A DNA stretch of 64,000 nt. Source: CAVVUC01 sp963751395 (GTDB lineage Bacteria > Verrucomicrobiota > Verrucomicrobiia > Chthoniobacterales > Chthoniobacteraceae). The stretch spans positions 372,001 to 436,000 of the forward strand of contig CAVVUC010000001.1 in NCBI GenBank assembly GCA_963751395.1, read 5' to 3'. This document shows positions 24,105-34,800 of the stretch, piece by piece (the first letter of the stretch is position 1; each line of letters opens with the position of its first letter). The translations under genes were made by a program, and so were the position numbers. The notes below the pieces were generated by a model that was given only the letters and a program-made list of their open reading frames with translations, ran no database searches and was not told the DNA's origin.

Positions 24105-26536
24105 GGCGCGTTTTGTTATCGTTGCTCCGAGGGATGGGGACTCGTGGAACCCGTCCGCGCGAACGAAGGCTTGCGCTCGCTTTGGCCGCGCCGATTTTTC
24201 TGCTGCTGCTCGATGCAGTTGCCGTCGCGCAGGACATCGATCCGGCGAGCGGCAATGCGCAGCCATATCCGGGCACGCCGGTCAGTGGCTACAAGCTCGC
24301 TTGGTCGGATGAGTTCAATACGACTTCGCTGGACACCGCGAAGTGGAATTACCGCACGGACGGGCGCTATTGGAGCAAGCAGCTTCCGGCGAATGTCAGC
24401 GTTTCGGCCGGCGTCCTGAATCTGCATTTGAAAATGGAAACCGTCGTCTCGGGCACCACGACCTACAACTACACGGCGGGCGGCGTGATCAGCAAAAACC
24501 TCGTCCGCTACGGCTATTACGAGGCGCGCATGAAAGTGCCGCCCGGCCGCGGATGGCACACGTCGTTTTGGATGATGAAATACAACCGGCCCGCGAGCGA
24601 CACCGTCGCGATCGAACTGGACGCGATCGAGAACGATTCGGTGAACGTGCTTAAATACAGCGTGAACGTCCACCGGCATTTGCCGACGCCGCATTTGACC
24701 TTTGGCAACAAGAGCATCGCCACGCCGTCGCTCAGCGGCAGTTTCCAGGTGATCGCCTGTGAGTTCACGCCGGCGACGGTGAAATACTTTTTGAACGGCG
24801 CAGTCGTGCAAACGGTGGACGCGACGCAGTTCCCGCACAACGACATGAACATCTGGCTCACGTCCATCGCCGCGCCGCTCGGCGAAACGCTGAGCGTGGA
24901 CGACACGCAGCTTCCGTCTGAGGCGCAGTTCGATTACGTGCGGTATTTCGTGCCCTCCGCGACGGCCACGGTGAGCATCGTCTCGCCCGGTCCCGGCGGT
25001 GTGACACTCAGCGACACCAACACGGCGCTCCGCGTGACGGCACAGGCGGGCACGAGCGATCCGGCGTTTCCACCGACCGTGCTTTGGTCGAAGGCTTCCG
25101 GCCCCGGCGAGGTGACGTTTGCAAACACGACCGCCACCGACACCACCGCGCAGTTTTCCGCGTCGGGAAATTACGTGCTGCAATGCCAGGTCACCGTCGA
25201 TGGAAACATCGCCACGGCGCAGGCAGTCGTCGCGGTGAACTCGCCGCTCACCGTTTCGCTGCGACAGGGCGAGGGCGGCTACAGCCATGTCGCCACGTTC
25301 ATTCGCGGCGACAGCGTGAATTGGAATTCGGGCGCTCGCGACCAGATCATCGTCGGGCGGTGGAACAATCAGAGTCTGCGCCCGATTTTTTCCTTCGACC
25401 TGTCGCCGCTCGATCCTGCGGCGATCATCCAAAGCGCGACACTCGACCTATGGACCGACAACGGCGCGGGCACGGGTTCCGTCGCGGCCCTGGAACTGCA
25501 CTCGCTCACCGGCACGCCCGTCGAGGGCACCGGCGACGGCAGCAGTGCGACCAACGGCGCGGGCACCGGCGCGACATGGAACGCGCGCACCAGCGGGACG
25601 AATGCGAGCGACCTATGGGCGAATGCCGGCGGCGATTACGACGCGACGGTGCTGTCGGACGTGCCGGGTTTCGACGCGACGGTGACGATGGCGCAGAAGA
25701 CATTCACGTCATCCACCAACTTTGTCGCGACCGCGCAGAGCGCGTTGAGCGCGGGCAAACCGCTCGACCTCATCGTGCTCTCGCCGCTCACGGAATCGGG
25801 CACGACCAACTCGATCAGCCGGATCACTTCCGACGACAGCGCCCTCGCGGCGCAACGTCCGCAGCTCACGCTCACTTTCTTTGGAAACCTCGCGCCGTCG
25901 CTCTCGGCGGGAGTCGCGCCGATGGTGCCGGGCGGCGTCTCCGTCCCGCTCAGCGGCACGGCGACCGGTGCGGCGGGAAGCGTCTGGACGCAGGTCAGCG
26001 GCACGGGCAGCGTCACTTTTGAAAACGCAAACGCGCCCGACACCACCGCGATTTTTTCGCAGCCCGGCACCTACGCGCTCCGACTCACGGCCAGCAACGC
26101 GCGCGGTGAAACGAGCCGCGCGTTCAGCGTCACCGCGCTCTCGAAACTCGACAACTGGCGCTACACGAATTTCGGCACCGCCGCGAACACATTCATCGCC
26201 GCCGACACGTTCGACGCGAATGGTGACGGCGAACCGAACCTCCTCGAATTCGCCACCGGCCAGAACCCGAATGCCACGACGAGGCAAACCGGCGTGCTCG
26301 TAAAAAGCGGCACGAACCTTGAGTTCACCTACACGCGCGGCAATGCCGCCATCGCTGACGGCATCGGCTTCGCCGTCGAGTGGAGCGACACACTCGCCCC
26401 TGCAAGCTGGAGCACCAGCGGTGTCACCCAGGCGATGATTCCCGGCTCCGATGACGGATCGAGCCAGCAATGGAAGGCAACGGTTCCGGCCGGCTCCGGC
26501 TTGAAGCGATTTGTCCGATTGAAAGTCACCAAATAG
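24101..26536 (+). CDS. Secreted GH16 endo-glycosidase with C-terminal tag domain
   Basis: 811 aa, coupled to the FecR/LamG gene by a 4-bp overlap. A signal peptide (LALALAAPIFLLLLDAVAVAQ) follows a basic n-region. The GH16 beta-jelly-roll covers about 60-285: YKLAWSDEFN, YGYYEARMKVPPGRGWHTSF, and the catalytic E172-L-D-A-I-E177. Then come a PKD/Ig-like domain (about 300-380), a DNRLRE-like domain (about 385-580, HVATFIRGDSVNWNSGARDQ), a second Ig-like domain, and the shared C-terminal domain (about 685-811, ending KRFVRLKVTK). GH16 enzymes cut beta-1,3/1,4-glucans or galactans such as laminarin, agarose or carrageenan; which applies here cannot be read from sequence. It is probably the first target of the sigma/FecR system. 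Confidence 0.88.
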   Translation: MRRVLLSLLRGMGTRGTRPRERRLALALAAPIFLLLLDAVAVAQDIDPASGNAQPYPGTPVSGYKLAWSDEFNTTSLDTAKWNYRTDGRYWSKQLPANVSVSAGVLNLHLKMETVVSGTTTYNYTAGGVISKNLVRYGYYEARMKVPPGRGWHTSFWMMKYNRPASDTVAIELDAIENDSVNVLKYSVNVHRHLPTPHLTFGNKSIATPSLSGSFQVIACEFTPATVKYFLNGAVVQTVDATQFPHNDMNIWLTSIAAPLGETLSVDDTQLPSEAQFDYVRYFVPSATATVSIVSPGPGGVTLSDTNTALRVTAQAGTSDPAFPPTVLWSKASGPGEVTFANTTATDTTAQFSASGNYVLQCQVTVDGNIATAQAVVAVNSPLTVSLRQGEGGYSHVATFIRGDSVNWNSGARDQIIVGRWNNQSLRPIFSFDLSPLDPAAIIQSATLDLWTDNGAGTGSVAALELHSLTGTPVEGTGDGSSATNGAGTGATWNARTSGTNASDLWANAGGDYDATVLSDVPGFDATVTMAQKTFTSSTNFVATAQSALSAGKPLDLIVLSPLTESGTTNSISRITSDDSALAAQRPQLTLTFFGNLAPSLSAGVAPMVPGGVSVPLSGTATGAAGSVWTQVSGTGSVTFENANAPDTTAIFSQPGTYALRLTASNARGETSRAFSVTALSKLDNWRYTNFGTAANTFIAADTFDANGDGEPNLLEFATGQNPNATTRQTGVLVKSGTNLEFTYTRGNAAIADGIGFAVEWSDTLAPASWSTSGVTQAMIPGSDDGSSQQWKATVPAGSGLKRFVRLKVTK

Positions 26537-26643
26537 CCGCCATGAAAACTCAACGCATCGCCCTGACACTTCTCACCGCCTGGTTGCTCCAAGCCGCCGC
26601 CCACGCTCTGCCGGTCGCTACGGGCTCGATCAATGTTGCTCCG
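26506..26643 (+). repeat. Gene-junction direct repeat, copy A
   Basis: About 138 bp covering the end of one gene, the 5-bp spacer and the start of the next. It is almost identical to 31716-31853 (offset 5210 bp). Both read ...gaaagtcaccaaatagccgcc|atgaaaactcaacgcatcgc. This is the trace of a duplication or recombination at gene ends. Confidence 0.8.
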
Positions 26644-26739
26644 TCCGCCGCTTTGGCCAGATTTGCTCCATGCTGCCGGGCAGGACGACCGAAGATGCCG
26701 CACGAGGTCATTGATGTTATTATTGAAACGAGAGCCTGA
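26542..26739 (+). pseudogene. Truncated start of a 3296-aa-protein-like gene
   Basis: It begins 5 bp after the GH16 stop codon with MKTQRIALTLLTAWLLQAAA, the same signal peptide as the giant protein at 31752, and follows it for about 37 residues (to SINVAPS). It then turns into unrelated sequence (ALARFAPCCRAGRPKMPHEV...) and stops. The protein body is missing. It is best explained as a remnant left when an older copy of the giant gene was deleted or replaced by the gene at 26761. Confidence 0.8.
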
Positions 26740-26760
26740 AACACCCGCCCGCCACCGGCT

Positions 26761-29700
26761 ATGAAACGCTCGCACATCATTCCATTCCTTGCCGCCCTGA
26801 TGCTCGCTGCTGCCGCAAATGCGCAGATGCCTTTACCGGCGTCGATCTCGACAAATGCATCTGCCGCTCCGACGCAGGTCACGCTTTCGTGGCCTGCGGT
26901 TTCCGGGGCGACTTCCTACAACGTGAAGCGTTCCACGGTCGGCGGCGGCCCGCACACGCAGCTCTCGAATGTCGCGACCAACAGCTTCACCGACAGTACT
27001 GCGATGAGCGGCACGACTTATTTCTACGCCGTCACCACGCTTGGCGCATCGGGCGAGAGCGCCGGCTTCCGCGAAGTGGCTGCGTCGCCGGGCGTGATCG
27101 TCGATAACAACGACGCGGGCAGCGTGACAACGACCGGCACGCTTTGGCTGTCCTCGACTTTCAGCAGCTACTACGGCACCGATGCGAAGATCGCCGCAAC
27201 AACGAACGCCGGTTCGCCCACGGCGACTTTCACGTTCACTCCCACGCTGCCTCTCACGGCGAATTACGATGTTTACTTGCGGTGGACCTCATCAAGCGGT
27301 CGCCCAACCAACGTCCCCGTGGACATCTCGTTTGCCGACGCCCAACTGACGGTGACCGTCGATCAAACGGTAAACGGTGGCACATGGATGTTGCTCGGGA
27401 CTTATCCTTGTGAGTCGGGCACGGCCACTTCGGTGACGATCCGCAACAACACCGGAAGCACAGGCAAGTATGTCGTCGCCGACGCCATACAGTTTGTGCC
27501 GCGCCTTTCGCCGTGGGGACCCGCGAGCGAAAAGCTTGAGAGCTACACGCTCGTGCCCGTGAGCGATGACTTCGAGGGATCGTCGATCAATCCGGCGGTG
27601 TGGAGCACCTTCCTCGGCCGCGGCGAACACAGCGTCTCCGGCGGGCGCCTCCACACGAAGCTCCGTTACTCGGGCACGGTCCCGATCGGCTCGGCGTCCA
27701 CCGCCGACTTGGAAAACGAAGCCAACTGGGTTCAGGGCGGCATTGTCGCGGATCAGGCGCAGAAATTCGGCTACCACGAAGCGCGCCTCCGCCTTCCCCA
27801 ACTCCCGGCGCGCGGCGTGGACACCGCCTACTGGCACGGCGCGACCGGCGAATTGCTCAACGGTTTTGAAATCGATGCGCCGGAGTTCTTCAGCAGGGAC
27901 GCGACGGGTGCGATCAACAGATACGGCTTCGGAGTTTGGGATCACGTTGCGCCGACGCCTGCCAGAGCGGGCTTGAGCACCGGGCGCACATGGGATTACG
28001 GCGCAAACTACTCCACGCTCGGCGACGTCACGCAATACGTGACGATCGGTCTCGAATGGCGCACCGATAACTCGCAGGTCGTTTACATCAATGGCGTGAA
28101 GGTTTACACCGCTCCCACCTCCGGGATGAACGACACCGAGTCCATCCTCCCCTCGAACATCATCCTCAGCACGAAGGTGCTGGACTGGATGCATCCGAAC
28201 GCCGCGCTCGACGGCGCCGAGTCCACTTGGGATTACGCCCGTTTCTATCAAAAACCCGGCTGGCTCGGCGCGGTCGATGGCGATTGGAGCAAGGCTGCGA
28301 ACTGGGGGCCCGACGGACTTCCCGCGCCGGGTTATGCCGCTGTCTTCAACGTCCCCACCGCTCCGGGCACGATCTTTTTGCCAGCCGATCAAAGCCTGCA
28401 ATCGCTGTTTCTCGACAGCGCCACACTCCCCGCCTGCACGTTCAACGGCCCCGGTACGCTGCGGCTCGGCGCGGCAAAATCCGGCGACACTTCCGTCACT
28501 CACGGCGGAATCCTGGTCAACACCACCGTGCCCACCGACCAGACCTTCAACACGCCGGTCGTCGGGTTGCAGAATCTCCAGTTTGCCAATCTCAGCCTCA
28601 CGCCCGGCGTCGATTTGATCCTCAATGGTCTCATCACGAGTTCCGGCAGCATGAGCGATGTCGATTTCGTCACGCCGATGGCGGCCAACGCGACTCTCGG
28701 CAAGATCGTTCTCGGGCAGCCGCTCGGCAGCGGGTGGCGCCACATCAACAAGGCGGGCGACACGGTTTTCGCGCTTCCCGCCAACAGCCAGCACACCGGC
28801 GAGCTCCGCATTGCGCGCGGCCCGGTGACCATTGCCTCCCTCTCCTCGCTTGGCGTCAGCGCAACATCGTCCGTCGTTTTCCGTCCCCGCTACAAACACT
28901 CCGATTCCTGGCGGCCGCGCCTCACCTACACGGGCCCCGCCGCCACGTCGGCGCACGGAATCACGCTCGGCGGCTGGCAGGCCGACGGCATTCTCGAAAG
29001 TTCGGGCAGCGGCCCGCTCACATGGACGGGCAGCGTAACCGTCGCGCCCTACGACGCCGATCCAAAAAAGGTACTCACCCGCCTGCCCACGCTCACGCTC
29101 GGCGGCACGAACACCGGCAACAACATTTTCTCCGGAGCCATCTCCGACGCTGGCGTTATCGTCACCTACAAGAACGCGGACGGCTCCGACAACACCGGCC
29201 CCGCCGTTCTCAGCATCAACAAAGCCGGCAGCGGCACCTGGACACTCACCGGCGGCAATGCCTACAGCGGAAGCACCTCGGTCGGCGGCGGCATTCTCCT
29301 CATGTCGTCGTTCAACAGTGTGAATGGCGGCACGCCTTTGCTGGCGAGCAGTAGCCTGGGCGCGCCGATGACGGTGGACGACGGCACTATCGACATCACC
29401 TCCGGCACGCTGCGTTACACCGGTCCGGGTGAGACGACCGACCGCGTCATCAATATCGCGGGCAGCAGCGGGGCGACGCTGGATCAAAGCGGAGGCGGCT
29501 TGCTGATGTTCACCAGCGACCTCGTGACCACGAGTTCCAGCAGCAAGACACTCACCCTCACCGGCTCCACAACCGGTGTCGGAGAAATCGCCGGAGCCAT
29601 CCCGAACTTCGGGGTCACCACCAAGACGAGCGTCGCGAAAAGCGGCTCGGGCACATGGACGCTCAGCGGCGCGAACACTTACACGGGGACGACAACGGTC

Positions 29701-31746
29701 AACGCAGGCACGCTCGTTGTGAACGGCAGCATCGCCAATGGCGGCACGCTCACCGTCTCCGCCACGGGAACGCTCACCGGCTCCGGAACCATCGCAACGA
29801 CGGGGACGATTGCCGGAACGCTTGTCGCCTCGCCGCTGACGTTCACAAAAGCTTTGCCGTTCGGCAACGCCAGCAAGCTGCGCGCGAATTTCACCGGCAA
29901 CAGCGCCAGCGGTGTCGGCACCGTGACCGTGACGACGGGAACGACGACGATCACCAGCGGCGCAAAGGTCGATGTCGTGCTCAACGGCGCGGGCGGCAAC
30001 GCGAACTTCATCCACAGCTACTGGCGCACGGCGCGCACGATCCCGCTGCTCGGGTTCCCGGCGAAGACCGGCACGTTCGCGCTCAGCACACCGACGGCTG
30101 ATTCCGCCGGCCACCCGGCTTCGACCTACGGCGCTTTCTCTCTGCAACACACCAACACCGCCGTGAATCTTCTTTGGACGCCGACGGGCAGTTTCCCGAT
30201 CGTCGATGATCCGGGAGTCAGCATCGCCTCGCCAGCCGCCGCTCCGGTGAGTCTCACTGACAACGCGATGAGTCTGCGCGTGGTCGCCGTGCTCATCGGC
30301 GGCACCACGACGAGTGTCACATGGTCGCAGGTCAGCGGCCCTGGCGCGGCGACTTTTGCGAACGCGACCGCCGCCGACACGACGGCGAGCTTTTCCGTTG
30401 CCGGAACCTACGTCCTGCGCGCGACGGCGAGCAACGCGCTCGGCTCCGCCTTTTCCGAAGTGACCTTGAAAGTCGCACCGGTCACGAGCATCGCGATCCG
30501 CCAGAGCCCGAGCGACTCGAATGCCGCGACGTTCATCCGAGGCGACATCGTGACGTGGAACTCCGGCGCGCGCACCGAAATGCTAATTGGAAAAACCAGC
30601 TCGCCCATGCGTGCGCTGCTCGGTTTTGATTTGAGCGGTGTTCCGGCGAATGACATCGCAAGCGTGACGCTCGACCTGTGGACCACCGCCGGAAGCGGCA
30701 CCGTCGGCGCGATCGAACTTCACTCCCTCACGCACTCCTTCGTCGAAGGCACCGGCAACGGCAGCAGCGCAAGCAATGGCCAGGGCACCGGCGCGGACTG
30801 GAGCACGTACGACGGTGTCAACGACTGGACCAATCCAGGCGGCGACTACGATTCCGGCGTGCTCGCCTCAATCGCCGGATACGACGCGACGACAGCCGGC
30901 GTGCAGCGCACGTTTGACAGCACCCCCGCGCTCGTCAGCCTCGTGGCCGGCGTCGCCGAAACCGCGCAGCCGCTTGGTTTGATGATCCTGTCGCCAACAA
31001 CCGAGAGCGGCACGACGAGCAATGTTTACACGCGCTTCGTCTCCGACGACAGCGGCACGGCCAGCCAGCGACCGCTGCTCACGATCAACTACGCGTTCAA
31101 CTTCGCGCCGACGACCAACCCCGGCACCGCGCCGACGCCGCTCTTCGGCGCAAGCGCCGCGCTCAGCGGCACGGTGACCAACGCCACCGGCTCGACCTGG
31201 ATCAAGGTCAGCGGGCCGGGCACGGTGACTTTTGGAAACGCCGCCGCGCCATCCACCACGGCGGTCTTCTCCGCGCCGGGCGCTTATGTGCTGAGGCTCT
31301 CCGGCAGCAACGCCAACGGCGAAACCAGCCGCACCCTGTCTGTCACGGTTATCTCGAATCTCGATTCCTGGCGGCAGACCTGGTTCGGCACGCTGCTCAA
31401 CAGCGGCACCGCCGCCGACACCGCCGACGCCAACAACGACGGCGAGTGGAACCTGATGGAATTCGCCACCGGCCAGAACCCGAATGCCGCGACGACGAAA
31501 CCCGGCGTGCTCGTAAAAAATGGCGCGAACCTTGAGTTCACCTACACGCGCAGCGACGCCGCCATCTCCGATGGCATCGGCTTCTTCGTCGAATGGAGTG
31601 ACACGCTCGCCGCCGGAAGCTGGAGCGCCAGCGGGGTCACCCAAACAGCCTTCGTAACCGACCAGGGCGCTACGGATCAGGTCACGGCAACCGTCCCCGC
31701 CGGCTCCAGCTCGAAGCGCTTTGTCCGGCTGAAAGTCACCAAATAG
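26761..31746 (+). CDS. Giant secreted GH16 protein with golvesin, PATR and DNRLRE-like domains
   Basis: 1661 aa. In order: signal peptide (MKRSHIIPFLAALMLAAAANAQ); fibronectin III-like domain (about 30-105, YNVKRSTVGGGPHT); golvesin/xanthan-lyase-type domain (about 107-245, VIVDNNDAGSV ... YVVADAIQFVPR). The GH16 domain (about 265-490) has catalytic E370-I-D-A-P-E375. A long beta-solenoid-like section (about 500-1130) holds autotransporter-associated repeats (SGTWTLSGANTYTGTTTVNAGTLVV). An Ig/PKD-like domain, a DNRLRE-like domain (about 1243-1440) and the shared C-terminal domain ending KRFVRLKVTK complete it. No outer-membrane autotransporter barrel is visible, so the PATR region is probably a rigid surface stalk. 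Predicted role: surface-displayed endo-hydrolysis of a beta-glucan or galactan. Confidence 0.88.
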   Translation: MKRSHIIPFLAALMLAAAANAQMPLPASISTNASAAPTQVTLSWPAVSGATSYNVKRSTVGGGPHTQLSNVATNSFTDSTAMSGTTYFYAVTTLGASGESAGFREVAASPGVIVDNNDAGSVTTTGTLWLSSTFSSYYGTDAKIAATTNAGSPTATFTFTPTLPLTANYDVYLRWTSSSGRPTNVPVDISFADAQLTVTVDQTVNGGTWMLLGTYPCESGTATSVTIRNNTGSTGKYVVADAIQFVPRLSPWGPASEKLESYTLVPVSDDFEGSSINPAVWSTFLGRGEHSVSGGRLHTKLRYSGTVPIGSASTADLENEANWVQGGIVADQAQKFGYHEARLRLPQLPARGVDTAYWHGATGELLNGFEIDAPEFFSRDATGAINRYGFGVWDHVAPTPARAGLSTGRTWDYGANYSTLGDVTQYVTIGLEWRTDNSQVVYINGVKVYTAPTSGMNDTESILPSNIILSTKVLDWMHPNAALDGAESTWDYARFYQKPGWLGAVDGDWSKAANWGPDGLPAPGYAAVFNVPTAPGTIFLPADQSLQSLFLDSATLPACTFNGPGTLRLGAAKSGDTSVTHGGILVNTTVPTDQTFNTPVVGLQNLQFANLSLTPGVDLILNGLITSSGSMSDVDFVTPMAANATLGKIVLGQPLGSGWRHINKAGDTVFALPANSQHTGELRIARGPVTIASLSSLGVSATSSVVFRPRYKHSDSWRPRLTYTGPAATSAHGITLGGWQADGILESSGSGPLTWTGSVTVAPYDADPKKVLTRLPTLTLGGTNTGNNIFSGAISDAGVIVTYKNADGSDNTGPAVLSINKAGSGTWTLTGGNAYSGSTSVGGGILLMSSFNSVNGGTPLLASSSLGAPMTVDDGTIDITSGTLRYTGPGETTDRVINIAGSSGATLDQSGGGLLMFTSDLVTTSSSSKTLTLTGSTTGVGEIAGAIPNFGVTTKTSVAKSGSGTWTLSGANTYTGTTTVNAGTLVVNGSIANGGTLTVSATGTLTGSGTIATTGTIAGTLVASPLTFTKALPFGNASKLRANFTGNSASGVGTVTVTTGTTTITSGAKVDVVLNGAGGNANFIHSYWRTARTIPLLGFPAKTGTFALSTPTADSAGHPASTYGAFSLQHTNTAVNLLWTPTGSFPIVDDPGVSIASPAAAPVSLTDNAMSLRVVAVLIGGTTTSVTWSQVSGPGAATFANATAADTTASFSVAGTYVLRATASNALGSAFSEVTLKVAPVTSIAIRQSPSDSNAATFIRGDIVTWNSGARTEMLIGKTSSPMRALLGFDLSGVPANDIASVTLDLWTTAGSGTVGAIELHSLTHSFVEGTGNGSSASNGQGTGADWSTYDGVNDWTNPGGDYDSGVLASIAGYDATTAGVQRTFDSTPALVSLVAGVAETAQPLGLMILSPTTESGTTSNVYTRFVSDDSGTASQRPLLTINYAFNFAPTTNPGTAPTPLFGASAALSGTVTNATGSTWIKVSGPGTVTFGNAAAPSTTAVFSAPGAYVLRLSGSNANGETSRTLSVTVISNLDSWRQTWFGTLLNSGTAADTADANNDGEWNLMEFATGQNPNAATTKPGVLVKNGANLEFTYTRSDAAISDGIGFFVEWSDTLAAGSWSASGVTQTAFVTDQGATDQVTATVPAGSSSKRFVRLKVTK

Positions 31747-31853
31747 CCGCCATGAAAACTCAACGCATCGCCCTGACACTTCTCTCCATCTGGTTGCTCC
31801 AAGCCGCCGCCCACGCTCTGCCGGTCGCTCCGGCCTCGATCAATGTTGCTCCG
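31716..31853 (+). repeat. Gene-junction direct repeat, copy B
   Basis: The partner of 26506-26643. It covers the end of the 1661-aa gene and the first codons of the 3296-aa gene with only scattered differences. Confidence 0.8.
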
Positions 31854-34800
31854 TCGGACGCCTCCGGGCAGGTCACCCTCTCCTGGTCCGCCGTGTCCGG
31901 CGCAACGGGTTACAACGTGAAACGCGGCACATCGCCCACTTCGGCGTTGACCACACTCGCGACGGGCACCGCGACGACTTACAGCGACACACCGGCGCTC
32001 ACCGGCACGGCTTATTACTACACCGTCACCACGCTTGACGCGACGGGCGAAAGTCCCGCGACGCGCGGGGTGTGGGCCAGCACCGGCGTCATCCTCGATA
32101 ACGTCGCGCCCGGCGGCAGCGCTCCCGGCGTGACCATCGCCGGCACCTGGGCCACCACCAGCATTACCGGCTTCTACGGCACCAGCGCCGTCTATGCCGT
32201 CAAAACCACCGGCACGACTCCCACCGCCACTTACACCTACACGCCCACGCTTCCTGCCCGCGGAAACTACGACGTCTATCTCCGCTGGTCCGCCTACCCG
32301 AACCGCGCCACCAACACGCCCGTCGATTTCATTTTCCCGGATGGTAAACGCACGGTCGCCATCAACCAGGAAATCAACGGCGGCGTCTGGAATCTCATCA
32401 CCAACGTCAGCGCCGAAGCCGGCACCACCACCCGGGTCGTCATCCGCAACAACGGTGCCAACGATTATGTCGTGGCCGATGCCGTGCAGTTCGTTCCGCG
32501 CCACGCGCCATGGGCACCGGCCGCCGAAAAACCACAGGACTACACGATCTTGCCGCTGACGGACGATTTCGATGGCACGGCTCTCAACACCAGCGTGTGG
32601 TCGGTGTTCCGCCAGAATGTCACCGTTGGCGGCGGCCGCCTGCGCACCAAGCTTTCCTACATCGGCAGTGTTCCCATCGGCTCAGCCACCACCGCCGATT
32701 TGGAAAACGAAGCGAACTGGATCGAGGGCGGAGTCACATCCGACCATGGCCAGAAATTCGGCTACCACGAGTCCCGCCTGCGCATCCCCCAGGCACCCGC
32801 CACCGGCGTGGACATGGCCTATTGGCACAACGCGCTTGATGAAATCCTCCACGGTTACGAAATCGATGCTCCCGAATTCTTCAACAGCCGCACCGATCCC
32901 AGTTTGAACGGCTACGGCTTCGGCGTCTGGAACCACTTCAACGGTGTCCGCACTTGGAACTACGGAGCGAAATACCCCGCCCTCGGCGACGTCACCCAAT
33001 ACATCACCATCGGTCTCGAATGGCGCACCGACAATTCCCAGATCGTCTATATCAACGGCAAAAAGGTGTACACCGCCCCGTCCTCGGGCATGAACGACAC
33101 CGAGGCGATCCAAGGCACCAGCATCCTCCTCAGCACCAAGGTCCTTGATTGGCTCCATCCGAATGCCGCACTCGACGGCCAGGAAGCGCTCTGGGACTAC
33201 ACCCGCTACTATCAGAAACCCGGCTGGCTCGGCGCGGTGGACGGAGTTTGGGACAAAACCGCCAACTGGGGACCCGACGGACTGCCCGGCCCCGGCTTCG
33301 CCGCTGTTTTCAATGTGCCCAATGCACCCGCCGCCGTTTCCCTAACAAGCGATCAGTCCCTCCAGTCGCTCTACCTTGATGGCGCGACTCTTCCCGCACA
33401 CACGTTCTCCGGCCCGGGCAAGCTCGTGCTCGGCGCGGGCAAACCCGGCGACACGTCCTGCACTCACGGTGGCATCGCGATGAACACTTTGGTCGCGGTG
33501 GACCAGACCTTCAACACCGCCATCACCGGCGTCCAGAACCTCCAGTTCTCCAACCACAGCCGCAGTCCCGGCGTAGCGCTCCGGCTGAACGGCCAGATCT
33601 CCGGCGACGGCGTGACTCCGCGCGACGTCGATTTTCTCACGCCGATCGCGAGCAACTCCACGCTCGGCGTCATCGTCTTAGGCCAAGCGCTTGGTCCCGG
33701 CCTGCTCAACGTCCACAAGGCGGGCGATACCCCGTTCACCCTGCCGGCCAACAGCCAGCATAGCGGCGAGCTCCGCATCGCCCGCGGTCCGGTGACCATT
33801 CCCGATATTTCGTCGCTCGGCACGAACAGCACTGCGGCGGTTCTTTTCTATCCGCGTTACCTGCATTCCGATCCCTGGCGGCCCCGCCTCACCTACACCG
33901 GCCCGGCGGCCACCTCCGCCCATGCCATCCGCTTCGACGGCCGCTACCCCGATGGCATCCTCGAATCCAACGGCACCGGCCCGCTCAACTGGACCGGAAG
34001 TCTCATCTTCGGCAGCGGCGGAAGCCCGAGCAAAATCCGATCCGCCAACCCGCGCCTGACGCTCGGCGCGACGACCTCCTCCGGAAACAACATCTTCGCG
34101 GGCAACATCTCCGATGCCGACGTGGTGACTTCCATCACCAATTCGGACGGCACCATCACCACCGCCCCGGCGAAGCTCTCACTGATCAAAACCGGCTCCG
34201 GCACCTGGATTCTCACCGGCACGAATTCACTCTCCGCCACCCTGTCTGTCAGCCAGGGAAAACTCATCATCGGCTCCGGCACCAGCGGCAGTCTTGCATT
34301 CACCGGATCGGCGGGCATCTCCGTCGCCTCCGGCGCGGAAATCGGCTTCGGCCGCGACGACGCAGCTACCTTTTCGGCTCCGATCTCCGGCGGCGGCCTC
34401 CTGCGGAAACGCGGCACGGGCGTTCTCACACTTTCCGGCACGCACACTTACACCGGTGGCACCGTCATCGAAGCCGGCACGCTCACCGGCACGCCCACGC
34501 TTGCCAGCGCGGTCAGCGTCGGTAATAGTAACCTCGCGATCCCGCCATCCGGCGTTTTCAGTTTTTCCGGCGCGCTCACTTTCACCGGCACCGGTCGCAT
34601 TGTCTGCGAAATGAACTCCACCGCCGGCATCGGCCAGATCACCAGCGGCTCGGCGCTGGCATCGGCAGGCGCGGTGAACCTCACGTTCAACAGCCCCGGC
34701 TCGACAGTCAATTTCACCGACCCGTTCTGGTCCACGATGCGCAGTTGGCCGCTGGTCAATGCGCCCTCACGCACGGCGAATTTCACGCTCGGCACTGTCA

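Noticed and set aside
27292..30150. 952-codon minus-strand ORF
   Set aside because: Antisense shadow of the 1661-aa GH16/PATR gene; no domain and no start context.
26761..31746. Classical type V autotransporter
   Set aside because: PATR repeats are present, but there is no C-terminal outer-membrane barrel; the end is the shared acidic-loop domain.
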